Shown: positions 1 through 7,717 of the stretch, one piece after another
Layout of the letters: every line of letters starts with the position of its first letter
Position numbering within the stretch: the first letter of the stretch is position 1
Assembly (NCBI GenBank): GCA_021151605.1
Contig: JAGKWZ010000054.1
Coordinates: 1-25,906 of the forward strand
DNA length: 25,906 bases
Direction of reading: 5' to 3'
DNA from: Verrucomicrobiaceae bacterium
GTDB lineage: Bacteria; Verrucomicrobiota; Verrucomicrobiia; Verrucomicrobiales; Verrucomicrobiaceae
Notes under the pieces: generated by a model
Databases searched by the model: none
The model's input: only the letters and a program-made list of their open reading frames with translations
What the model was told of the DNA's origin: nothing
Position numbers and translations under genes: made by a program

Positions 1-546
1 AATTTGCGTTCTCATGGAATTTGCTTGGTGGTGCCCGAACCCAAGGTCACAGTCGATCTCGAAAAGAGATTCCCTTGCACGAAGCGGCACACATCGGCAC
101 GCAGTAGCCTGCCAAGGCAATTTTCTAGCAAACGCACGAATAAATCATCACCCCCGTCATCACCGCCCTGATGCTTACGCCACTGGCTCCACTGCCATCC
201 GCAGGTGCAACGAAAGAATGAGCCCCTCCCTTCGCAAAACTGCGCCCTGAGGTTCTCCATCCTCGTGAGCATGGCATTAGCTGGGAATTCATCGGCAGTA
301 TCAAAGAAGGTTTCATCTGTCCGACCATGGGCGAACCACCGGACTACAAACCCAACCAGTGTATGTGTTGCGCCGTTCGTCACCGTAGTTCGGCAACTCA
401 ATACTCGACTGGAGTTGCCTCAAACGTGCGTTGGAAGTTCTGGCCGAAGCGGGAGACGTCGCGGAATCAGCGTGCTGCGTTGCTAGGGGCCGCTGCTGAG
501 CCAATAGAGACGTTGGCAGAAAACTGATAGAAATCTGACGGCGGCC
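1..546. other. Leading region without a supportable gene
   Basis: No reading frame here resembles a protein I recognise. The longest open frame is on the minus strand (12-401, 129 codons). Its product is rich in Arg, Cys and Phe, has no recognisable motif, and competes with several other short overlapping frames, so I do not call it. The stretch could be the decayed end of a neighbouring gene or plain intergenic DNA upstream of the operon that starts at 600. No tRNA, clear terminator or repeat was seen. A promoter for the downstream operon is expected in its last part, but I could not pick out a convincing -35/-10 pair. Confidence 0.5.
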
Positions 547-571
547 TAGTAACTGGTATGACCTCCTACCA
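547..571 (+). promoter_or_regulatory. Putative operator, copy 1, upstream of the FAH hydrolase
   Basis: The core TGGTATGACCTCCTACCA (554-571) is an imperfect palindrome: in its 9-base half-sites 7 positions pair, with outer arms TGGTA/TACCA. The 25-base block 547-571 recurs at 19399-19423 with a single mismatch (position 5, a versus c). The left part, GGT-ATG-ACC, resembles the GT-N3-AC core typical of FadR-type GntR operators. The site lies 28 bases before the chosen ATG at 600. An ATG inside the palindrome (558) is in frame with the hydrolase but would add 14 residues that do not look like the family. The regulator is not encoded in this window; GntR binding is inference. Confidence 0.62.
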
Positions 572-599
572 CAGGTCTATTCCGATTCTTTCTCCTCTC

Positions 600-1466
600 A
601 TGAAACTCATCCGCTTTGGCACTCCCGATCACGAAAAACCTGGTGTCATCCTTGACGATGCTCGCCGCATCGACGTATCGGCGTTTGTGGTTGATTATAA
701 CGAACTCTTCTTTGGTGGCGGAGGCTTGGAGCGGCTGGCGGCTTGGGTGAAGGTGAATGCGGCCACGGCTCCTACGGTGGATGCGAGCGTGCGGCTGGGG
801 CCGTGTATCGCGCGTCCGAGCAAGATCGTGTGTGTGGGCTTGAACTACACGGATCATGCGAAGGAATCGGGAATGCCGATCCCAGTGGAGCCGATTCTGT
901 TTTTCAAGAGCACGTCGTCCATCGTCGGACCGAATGATGATGTGGTGATACCGAGGGGCTCGCATAAAACAGACTGGGAAGTGGAGTTGGCGATCATCAT
1001 CGGCAAAAAGGCACAGTATGTTAGCGAGGCAGATGCGATGAATCATGTGGCTGGCTACGCCCTGCACAATGATTACAGCGAGCGTGAGTGGCAGCTCGAG
1101 CGCGGCGGTCAATGGGTGAAGGGCAAGAGTTGCGACACCTTTGCACCTCTGGGGCCTTTCCTGGCGACAGCGGATGAGATTCCTGATCCGCATAACCTGC
1201 CGCTGTGGCTGAAGGTAAATGGTGTGACACGGCAGAACAGCAGCACGGCGCAGATGATCTTTGGTGTGCCGAAGCTGGTGAGTTACATCAGCCAGTTTAT
1301 GACCCTGCTGCCCGGCGATGTCATCAGCACGGGCACGCCACCGGGTGTGGGGCTTGGTTTGAAGCCTGAGCCTGTGTTCCTGAAACCCGGTGACGTGGTA
1401 GAGCTCGGCATCGCCAGTCTTGGTGAATCACAACAGGTGGCACGGGCCTTCACGGCGGTGGCATGA
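600..1466 (+). CDS. FAH-family hydrolase, likely 2,4-diketo-3-deoxy-L-rhamnonate/fuconate hydrolase
   Basis: The 288-residue protein belongs to the fumarylacetoacetate hydrolase superfamily. It shows the FAH core starting at VCVGLNYTDHA, a metal site made of E127 and E129 (in DWEVELA) and D158 (in NDYSERE), the GKSCDTFAPLGP segment and the late TGTPPGVG loop. Length and motifs fit the cytosolic subgroup often named ureidoglycolate lyase, many members of which are really acylpyruvate hydrolases that cut 2,4-diketo-3-deoxy-aldonates to pyruvate and lactate (LRA6-like). The ATG at 600 is chosen because MKLIRFG is a usual family start; an earlier ATG (558) lies inside a palindrome. The glcD-like gene follows after 7 bases, and the two rhamnosidase modules near the window end favour a deoxysugar-acid substrate. 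The exact substrate is inference. Confidence 0.85.
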   Translation: MKLIRFGTPDHEKPGVILDDARRIDVSAFVVDYNELFFGGGGLERLAAWVKVNAATAPTVDASVRLGPCIARPSKIVCVGLNYTDHAKESGMPIPVEPILFFKSTSSIVGPNDDVVIPRGSHKTDWEVELAIIIGKKAQYVSEADAMNHVAGYALHNDYSEREWQLERGGQWVKGKSCDTFAPLGPFLATADEIPDPHNLPLWLKVNGVTRQNSSTAQMIFGVPKLVSYISQFMTLLPGDVISTGTPPGVGLGLKPEPVFLKPGDVVELGIASLGESQQVARAFTAVA

Positions 1467-1473
1467 CGCTTCA

Positions 1474-2883
1474 ATGACTTCGCGTGTGATATCTTCTCTC
1501 GAACATCAACTGAAAGCGCTGCTGCCTCGCGGGCGTGTGCTGACTTCGGCGGCGCAGCTTGCGGGCTATGGCGCGGATGGGTTGGGCTATAAGAACCACT
1601 TGCCGGATGCGGTGGTGATTCCGGCGGATGCGGAGGAACTCGCTGGTTTCATGCGTGGGGCGAAGTCGCTTGGTGTGCCGGTGGTGATGCGTGGGGCTGG
1701 CACTTCGCTTTCGGGTGGGCCGGTGGCGGTGCAGGGTGGCGTGGTTGTTCACACATCGGCGTTGAAGAAGATTCGGGAGATCAATACAGAAGGCTTCTGG
1801 TGTGAGGTGGAATGCGGTGTGGGGCTCAATGACCTTGATGCTGCGTTGAAGCCGCATGGCGTGTTTTATCCGCCTGATCCATCGAGTGGTCCGGTCTGCA
1901 CGCTCGGGGGAAATGTGGCTTCGAACGCAGGCGGTGCGCACTGCTTTCGCTACGGCGTGACGAGCAACTATGTGCTCGGTGTTGAGGCGGTAATGCTGGA
2001 TGGCAACGTGCATCGATTTGGTGGACCTGCGGGTGGTCGCGGGCCTTGGCGCGAGGATTGGAAACGATTCATGATCGGCTCCGAAGGCACGCTGGCGGCC
2101 TTCACTCGCTTTTGGCTTAGACTGCTGCCACTGCCGGAGAAAGTGTGGACCTTTCGCGCGACCTATCCCGATTTGAAAACCACAGAGGCGGCGATTCATG
2201 CGCTGGTGGCGCACTCGTCGTATCCGGCGGCGATCGAGATGCTTGATCCGCGTGGTGTTGTGATGGTGGAGAGCAGTCAAATGGCTTGCGGATTGCCCGA
2301 GGGTTCGTTCATGCTGCTGGTGGAGATTGACGGCCCTGAGGCGCTCGTGAATGCTCGCGTGCAGTCCGTTGCCGAGCTTTTGCGTCATGCAGGTTCGAAC
2401 GACGTGATGTTCAGCGATGAGGAGGCTCTTCGCCAAAAGCTCTGGAAAGCCCGCAAAGCCTCAGGTGGTCTGCTCGGCCAGTTGAGCCCCAGTTACGTCG
2501 TGCAGGACGCGGTGATACCGAAGCGTGCGCTGGCTGAGGTGCTGCAGCTTGTCTATGATGAAGCCGATGCCGCGAACATCCGCGCAGTCAATATCTTCCA
2601 CGCAGGCGATGGCAATCTGCATCCGAACTTCCTCTTCGACTCGCGGGTGCCGGGTGAACTGGAGAAGGTGGAACTCATCAGCAAACGACTCATGCAACGC
2701 GTCATCGAAGTCGGCGGCACGCTCAGCGGTGAGCACGGCATCGGCGATGACAAGTCCGCCTACATGCCGCTGGTGTTTGGTCCGGACTCCATGCGTCTCC
2801 AACTCTCCGTGCCAGCCGCCTTCAATCCCGCGCATCAAATGAATCCGCTCAAGGTTTTCGACAATCGCCGCTTCATCGCATGA
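1474..2883 (+). CDS. glcD: FAD-linked 2-hydroxyacid oxidase, GlcD-type catalytic subunit
   Basis: This 469-residue protein is the flavin subunit of a glycolate/D-lactate oxidase-type complex. An N-terminal PCMH-type FAD-binding domain carries the phosphate-binding loop around R73 (RGAGTSLSGGPV) and GGNVASNAGG. The C-terminal FAD-oxidase domain has NIFHAGDGNLHPNF (H376, D379, N381, H383) and SGEHGIG (H421), which are hallmark motifs of GlcD and D-lactate dehydrogenases. The start at 1474 gives a normal N terminus; a GTG further upstream (1420) would overlap the hydrolase. The stop overlaps the next start (ATGA at 2880-2883), so translation is probably coupled. In the enzyme family, electrons pass from FAD to the iron-sulfur subunit and on to quinone. 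Next to a hydrolase that may release lactate, lactate is a reasonable alternative to glycolate as substrate. Confidence 0.93.
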   Translation: MTSRVISSLEHQLKALLPRGRVLTSAAQLAGYGADGLGYKNHLPDAVVIPADAEELAGFMRGAKSLGVPVVMRGAGTSLSGGPVAVQGGVVVHTSALKKIREINTEGFWCEVECGVGLNDLDAALKPHGVFYPPDPSSGPVCTLGGNVASNAGGAHCFRYGVTSNYVLGVEAVMLDGNVHRFGGPAGGRGPWREDWKRFMIGSEGTLAAFTRFWLRLLPLPEKVWTFRATYPDLKTTEAAIHALVAHSSYPAAIEMLDPRGVVMVESSQMACGLPEGSFMLLVEIDGPEALVNARVQSVAELLRHAGSNDVMFSDEEALRQKLWKARKASGGLLGQLSPSYVVQDAVIPKRALAEVLQLVYDEADAANIRAVNIFHAGDGNLHPNFLFDSRVPGELEKVELISKRLMQRVIEVGGTLSGEHGIGDDKSAYMPLVFGPDSMRLQLSVPAAFNPAHQMNPLKVFDNRRFIA

Positions 2884-3824
2884 ACGTCTTCCCTCCCATG
2901 CTGAACGAACGTCTCTTCGTTCTCTTCCTGGATGAAGTGGATGGCACGCTGTGCCTGCCCGCGAATGCGACAGCGTCTGACATTCATTCGCAAGCTCGCG
3001 CGCATCGTCTTCGTTTTCCGCTTCTCTTGGATGAAGTGAAGACCTTGCGCGAACAAATCGCCGCCACCACTCATGCGCCTGCGTCTTGCCGCTTCGGGCC
3101 CTATTGCGATAACATCCTCGGCATGAACTGGCGGCTGCCCAGTGGACGCATCGCGCGCATCGGTGAGCGTGTGGTCAAAACTACGACCGGCTACGATTGG
3201 CTCCGCTTCCTGCTGCACAGCGGCTCGCGCTATGGCGAGCCTGTGGACTATGTTTTGCGGTTGCGGCCTGATTGTGGATTCACGGCCATCGCCCGCTTCG
3301 ACGGAGACTCGAAGGCCTTGCGCTCATGTGTCTCAAAACTTCTTCACAGCGGCTGGATGCACTGGTGGGATGCGGTGGATTACATCACGGAAGCCAGGGC
3401 TTCGTTCCTCCGTGTGATGATCCATTGTGTGCCAGAGGAGGCGTCCATATTCATCCAACAGCTCGAACACGTCGCTGCATCGTCCAGCACTCAGCTTACG
3501 CTGCAAAGCAACGTGCCTCCGCCTCTCGATGGCCTTCCCGATCTCGTGATCAAGACGACGCCTGATCGTGTCATCGGTCTCTCTGCGGAAATCGCGCAGG
3601 GTGCGCGCCGTTGTGTTGCGCTGTGTTACAGCGGTGTCGTCCACGTTTACATGAACGAGAGCGAAGACCTCACTGAACGCACGCAAGCTCTCGTCCAACC
3701 TTACACGGCAGAACTCCACACCCTCGGTGGTGACTGGCACTCACGCTGGTTGCCTGCCACGCCGCCAACCATCACCGAGTCTGCTTGGCTCAACACGCTG
3801 GAGGAAGCCATTCATGAGCACTGA
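2880..3824 (+). CDS. glcE: GlcE-like FAD-binding subunit of the hydroxyacid oxidase
   Basis: This 314-residue protein resembles GlcE, the second flavin-fold subunit of glycolate oxidase. A reduced PCMH-like FAD domain occupies about residues 20-150 and includes GPYCDNILGMNWRLPSG and the typical VVKTTTGYDWLRFLLHSG stretch, where GlcE proteins have KN(V/T)AGYD. The remaining part is less conserved. The gene is translationally coupled on both sides: it overlaps glcD by 4 bases and glcF by 11. A second in-frame ATG at 2898 is an alternative start that would remove six residues. The sequence is divergent from classical GlcE, so the name rests partly on its position between glcD and glcF. Confidence 0.85.
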   Translation: MNVFPPMLNERLFVLFLDEVDGTLCLPANATASDIHSQARAHRLRFPLLLDEVKTLREQIAATTHAPASCRFGPYCDNILGMNWRLPSGRIARIGERVVKTTTGYDWLRFLLHSGSRYGEPVDYVLRLRPDCGFTAIARFDGDSKALRSCVSKLLHSGWMHWWDAVDYITEARASFLRVMIHCVPEEASIFIQQLEHVAASSSTQLTLQSNVPPPLDGLPDLVIKTTPDRVIGLSAEIAQGARRCVALCYSGVVHVYMNESEDLTERTQALVQPYTAELHTLGGDWHSRWLPATPPTITESAWLNTLEEAIHEH

Positions 3825-5025
3825 AGCAATGCCGCCGAACTACTTCTCCAACTGCACGCACTGCGGCTTCTGCCTCGCGGTGTGCCCCACTTATAAGCTC
3901 ACTGGCGATGAAAATAACTCGCCGCGTGGTCGTCTGCGGCTGTGGAGTGAGGAAGCGGCAGGACGGCTGCTGCAAGATGAATGGACCGACTTTTACACCG
4001 CTGAATGTGTCGGTTGCCTCGCCTGTGAGACGGCCTGCCCAGCGACGGTGCCGTATGGTGAGATCTTCGAGCATGTTCGTCATGAACACGTCGCCTCGCA
4101 TCGCTTCAAACCAAAGCTCGCGCTTCGATTGGCAGCCGCAGCGGTCACTCGTCCGATGTTGTTCAATCTCGCCATGCTGCCAGCGCGGCTCCTGCGAAGC
4201 GCCGGGCTCAGAGTGCATCGTTTTCTCTTCCCTGGCCGTCCGTCGGCTCTGAAAAGCACCGCCGCGTATGCCGATGAACTCATGCAGCGACATCGCCCCA
4301 CCGGACCGCGGGTGGCTTTTCTCACGGGTTGCCTGATGGAAGCCATGTTCCGCGAAATCAACTTCGCCACGGTGCGCGTGCTCATTGAGAACAACGTCCA
4401 AGTCATCATTCCTGAGGGCCAAGGCTGCTGCGGCGCGTTCCAGGAGCACACCGGACTTGAGGGTGTCGAAGCGCTTCGTGAGCAGAACCGGCGAGCGTTT
4501 GGCCCGCTCGAAGTCGATGCCATCGTCAGCAATTCGTCCGGCTGCGGTTATGCTCTCGGCAAGACCTTGCAGCCCGACAAACCCGTGCGTGATGTGCTCG
4601 GCTTCCTCGGTGAACTCGGTCCCGTGCGCCGGCAGCGTGCCTGCGATGATGGCACGCGAGTCTATGTGGATCTGCCCTGCCATCTCGTGCATGGACAGAA
4701 GGCCGCAGGCATTCCCGCGAAGGTGCTCGACGCCACCGGCTACCGTTGGGAAATGGCGCCCAAGGCGAAGGACTGCTGCGGCTCCGGTGGCGTTTACAAC
4801 ATTCAGAAGCCTGAGAACGCTCAGCAGATCCTCGCCGAAAAATCCGCCTTCCTCAACGAGGCCGAAGGCGCACCCGTCATCCTCGGCACCTCCAACCACG
4901 TCTGCATGATGCAATGGCACAGCGCCGGAGCCACCGGACTCGTCACTCGCCCCTATGAGGTGAGTCACATCATCCAACTCCTCGATCCAGGAGAGAAGTT
5001 CAGCATCCCTTCAACCTCACCATAG
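3814..5025 (+). CDS. glcF: Iron-sulfur subunit of the hydroxyacid oxidase, GlcF-type
   Basis: The 403-residue protein has two N-terminal 4Fe-4S motifs, C14-x2-C17-x2-C20-x3-C24-P and C65-x2-C68-x2-C71-x3-C75-P. Two cysteine-rich CCG-type domains follow, with GQGCCGAFQEHTG in the first and LPCHLVHG plus KDCCGSGG in the second. This is the full GlcF/GlpC-like architecture that carries electrons from the flavin subunits to membrane quinones. The ATG at 3814 is chosen because it gives a short N terminus before the first cluster; it overlaps glcE by 11 bases. An ATG at 3829 is also possible. The longer in-frame extension further upstream lies within glcE and looks non-coding. Confidence 0.93.
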   Translation: MSTEAMPPNYFSNCTHCGFCLAVCPTYKLTGDENNSPRGRLRLWSEEAAGRLLQDEWTDFYTAECVGCLACETACPATVPYGEIFEHVRHEHVASHRFKPKLALRLAAAAVTRPMLFNLAMLPARLLRSAGLRVHRFLFPGRPSALKSTAAYADELMQRHRPTGPRVAFLTGCLMEAMFREINFATVRVLIENNVQVIIPEGQGCCGAFQEHTGLEGVEALREQNRRAFGPLEVDAIVSNSSGCGYALGKTLQPDKPVRDVLGFLGELGPVRRQRACDDGTRVYVDLPCHLVHGQKAAGIPAKVLDATGYRWEMAPKAKDCCGSGGVYNIQKPENAQQILAEKSAFLNEAEGAPVILGTSNHVCMMQWHSAGATGLVTRPYEVSHIIQLLDPGEKFSIPSTSP

Positions 5026-5027
5026 CC

Positions 5028-7706
5028 ATGAAAATCAACAACGACCTCGCCCTGAGTCACGACAAAAAGATTGGAGTCAAAATGATGAAAAACAGAAACC
5101 CATTTTTCTGTCTCCCATTTTTTTGTCTTTTCATTGGCACGCTCCACGCCGCCGAGCCGGTTGATCCAGCTCGCTATGAAAAGGAAATCCTCGTGCCGAC
5201 GGCGCGTGATGCGATCCAGATGGAAGTGCTGCCGGGTGGCGATGTCATCTTTGCCGAGTTCTGGGGCACGATGAAACGTTGGGACGCGAAGTCAGGCGGC
5301 GTGAGCATTCTGGGCACGGTGCCGACGTATGCGAAGGGCGAGATCGGCCTGCTCGGCATGGCGGTGGCGCGGGATTTTGAGCAGAGCGGGCACATCTATG
5401 CCTTGTTCGCGCCGACGGCGAAACTCGGCACCGTGCGGGTGAGTCGCTTCACGGTGAAGGACGGCCGGATGGCGGCGGAGTCCGAGAGCGAGCTGCTGTC
5501 ATGGCCTTACGATACCGAGCATGTCTTCCACATGGGCGGCGCGATGTGGATGGATGGAAAAGGCGATCTCTACATCGGCAATGGCGACAATTGTCACTAT
5601 GATCCAGGCTTGCCCCAGGACACGCGGCCGGATCGCAAAAACTGGGACGCCTTCCGCTCCGCCGCCAACTCGCGCGACCTGCGTGGCAAGGTGTTGCGCA
5701 TTCATCCGAAACCGGAGGGCGGCTACTCGATTCCCGAGGGCAATCTTTTTGCCGATGGCAAGGACGGCAGGCCGGAGGTCTTCGCCATGGGCGTGCGCAA
5801 TCCCTTCCGCCTCTCCGTGGATGACAAGACGGGCACGCTCTACTTCGCCGATGTCGGCCCGAACATCATGCCCGCGCTCGGCGTGAAGCCGGAAGGCTAC
5901 GAGGAACTCAATGCCACGCAAACCGCAGGGAACTTCGGCTGGCCGCTCTTTGTCGGGCCGAATGAAGCACTGCCGCTCTATGACTTCGCCGCGAACAAGG
6001 AGGTGAAGCGCTACGACCCGCAGTCGCCGGAGAATCTCTCACCGCGCAACACCGGCATCCAAAAACTGCCACCCGCGAAGCCCGCGCTCATCTGGTATTC
6101 GAGCCTGCCTTCGAAGGACTTCCCCACCGTCGGAAGCGGCGGGCGAACGATCATGGCCGGACCGGTTTATCACTACGACGCGGCGAATCCTTCACCCATC
6201 AAGCTCCCTGAGGCACTCGATGGCCGCCTCTTCATCTACGAGTGGATGCGCAACTGGATACAGACCGTGAAGCTCGACACCCCTGGGCCGGAGATCGAGC
6301 CCTTCGTGCCGACCTGGAATTTTCGCCGCCCCATCGACATGAAGCTCGGCTCCGATGGTGCACTCTACATGATCGAGTATGGCGACCAGTGGTGGGAAAA
6401 CAACGACAGCCGCATCGTGCGGGTCGTGTATCGTCGTGGCAATCGCGCCCCAGAGGCACGCCTCAGCGCGATCGAAACGGCAGGCAAACAACCGCTCCCG
6501 CTCAACTTTGATGCGGCTGCTTCGAGCGATCCCGATGGCGATGCGCTCAAGTTTGTCTGGAGCATCGCGGGCAAGGAACATGCCGGCGATGGAGCGAAGT
6601 TCGCCCACACTTTTGATCAACCCGGCAGCTACGAAGTCAGCGTGACTGCGCTCGACAGCAGCGGCGCGAAGAGCACGGCGAAGGAGATGATTCTCGTCGG
6701 CAATGGTCGACCCGTCGTGCGCTTCGAGTCGCCTGCGCATGGTTCGTTCTTTGATTGGGATTCCAAGATTCCCTATCAGGTGTCCGTCACCGAAACCGAT
6801 GGCGACGCGGTGCAGACCAATCTCGCCACCGTGCAGGGCGAGTTTCGCGGACGCCGTTTTGCCGGCGAGGGTAACGAGGAAGTGAGCGATCCCGGACTCG
6901 CCCTGATGCGCGCCAGCACCTGCTTCGCCTGCCACATGGCCGACACTCCATCGGCTGGTCCGCCATACAAAACCGTCGCCTTGAAATACAAGGACGACCC
7001 CGCTGCCGCCGAACGTCTCGCTCAGAAAGTTCTCAGCGGCGGCGCTGGTGTCTGGGGGCCGCTTCCCATGCCGCCACATCCGCAGCACAGCATCGAGGAA
7101 CTCCGCCGCATGGTCGCCTGGGTGCTCTCGCTCAAGGACGATCCCGCCAGTCCGCCGCAGTCCGGAGCCAGCGGCACCTTCTCCGCGCCGAAGAAGCCCG
7201 AGAAAGGCACCCGCGTGGACGAGGGCGTGCTCATCCTCACCGCCGCTTACACCGACGATGGCAAGCAAGCCACCCTGCCGCGCCTGCTTGGTGAAGGCAC
7301 GGTAGTGCTGCATTCCCGCCGCAAGAAAGCCGCGCTCTATGATGAGAACCACGGCATGGCCTACGTCGAGCACGCCTACGGGGAGAAGGCTATTGTCGGC
7401 CACTTCAAGGACGGCACCCACATCCTCTGGCGCGACCTGAACCTCGCCGGCATCTCGCACATCACCGTCCGCGCCGGTTGCTTCGACACCAAGGGCGGCA
7501 CTCTCGAACTCCGCAGCGGCTCCCCCACCGGCCCCGTGCTGGCCAGCGTCGAAGTGAAGCCCTCCGGCCAAGCCGACTCAGGCGAGTTCCTCTCCATCCC
7601 CGCCACGCTCACAAACGCCAACGGCCTCACCGATGTCTGCGTCGTCGCCCGCTGCGCCGACAAGAACACCGAACTCGGCCTGAACTGGATCGAGTTCCAA
7701 CCGTGA
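5028..7706 (+). CDS. Secreted sorbosone/glucose-dehydrogenase-like propeller with PKD, cytochrome c and CBM6-like domains
   Basis: The 892-residue protein starts 2 bases after glcF. After an unusual signal peptide (see the repeat at 5061) comes a six-bladed GSDH/sorbosone-dehydrogenase-type propeller (about residues 45-480) with typical segments GEIGLLGMAVARDF and FAMGVRNPFRLSVD. A PKD domain (about 480-565) has SSDPDGDALKFVWS. A small cytochrome c domain has haem site C632-F-A-C635-H636 and a likely Met ligand in PLPMPPHP. The C-terminal part (about 745-892) looks like a CBM6-type sugar-binding domain. Such proteins are thought to oxidise aldoses in the periplasm and pass electrons to c-type cytochromes; a PQQ cofactor is assumed from the family. 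Translation could also begin at the Met pair at 5082/5085. Substrate unknown; a released sugar fits the cluster. Confidence 0.85.
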   Translation: MKINNDLALSHDKKIGVKMMKNRNPFFCLPFFCLFIGTLHAAEPVDPARYEKEILVPTARDAIQMEVLPGGDVIFAEFWGTMKRWDAKSGGVSILGTVPTYAKGEIGLLGMAVARDFEQSGHIYALFAPTAKLGTVRVSRFTVKDGRMAAESESELLSWPYDTEHVFHMGGAMWMDGKGDLYIGNGDNCHYDPGLPQDTRPDRKNWDAFRSAANSRDLRGKVLRIHPKPEGGYSIPEGNLFADGKDGRPEVFAMGVRNPFRLSVDDKTGTLYFADVGPNIMPALGVKPEGYEELNATQTAGNFGWPLFVGPNEALPLYDFAANKEVKRYDPQSPENLSPRNTGIQKLPPAKPALIWYSSLPSKDFPTVGSGGRTIMAGPVYHYDAANPSPIKLPEALDGRLFIYEWMRNWIQTVKLDTPGPEIEPFVPTWNFRRPIDMKLGSDGALYMIEYGDQWWENNDSRIVRVVYRRGNRAPEARLSAIETAGKQPLPLNFDAAASSDPDGDALKFVWSIAGKEHAGDGAKFAHTFDQPGSYEVSVTALDSSGAKSTAKEMILVGNGRPVVRFESPAHGSFFDWDSKIPYQVSVTETDGDAVQTNLATVQGEFRGRRFAGEGNEEVSDPGLALMRASTCFACHMADTPSAGPPYKTVALKYKDDPAAAERLAQKVLSGGAGVWGPLPMPPHPQHSIEELRRMVAWVLSLKDDPASPPQSGASGTFSAPKKPEKGTRVDEGVLILTAAYTDDGKQATLPRLLGEGTVVLHSRRKKAALYDENHGMAYVEHAYGEKAIVGHFKDGTHILWRDLNLAGISHITVRAGCFDTKGGTLELRSGSPTGPVLASVEVKPSGQADSGEFLSIPATLTNANGLTDVCVVARCADKNTELGLNWIEFQP
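5061..5127 (+). repeat. 67-bp palindromic element, copy A, inside the signal-peptide region
   Basis: The left arm (5061-5087, beginning GACAAAAAGATTGGAG) and right arm (5101-5127, ending CCCATTTTTTTGTC) are 27 bases each and flank a 13-base loop. About 20 of 27 positions pair. Two further copies with the same 27-13-27 geometry lie at 7745-7811 and 12569-12635. The element is read in frame from residue 12 of the protein, its T-rich arm giving the Phe/Cys/Leu-rich stretch PFFCLPFFCL, and is followed by GTLHAAEP with a likely cleavage after LHA. It may be a REP- or MITE-like repeat. Confidence 0.8.
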
Positions 7707-7717
7707 AGCGATTTGCC

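Noticed and set aside
12..401. Minus-strand open frame of 129 codons in the leading region
   Set aside because: No recognisable motif, unusual Cys/Arg/Phe content, and equally long competing frames on both strands; not supportable as a gene.
3790..4977. Long minus-strand frame of 395 codons opposite glcF
   Set aside because: It mirrors a high-GC real gene with clear iron-sulfur motifs on the plus strand; the antisense product has no family features.
6192..7571. Minus-strand frame of 459 codons opposite the dehydrogenase/cytochrome gene
   Set aside because: Antisense shadow of a well-supported coding region; the plus strand shows the CxxCH and PKD motifs.
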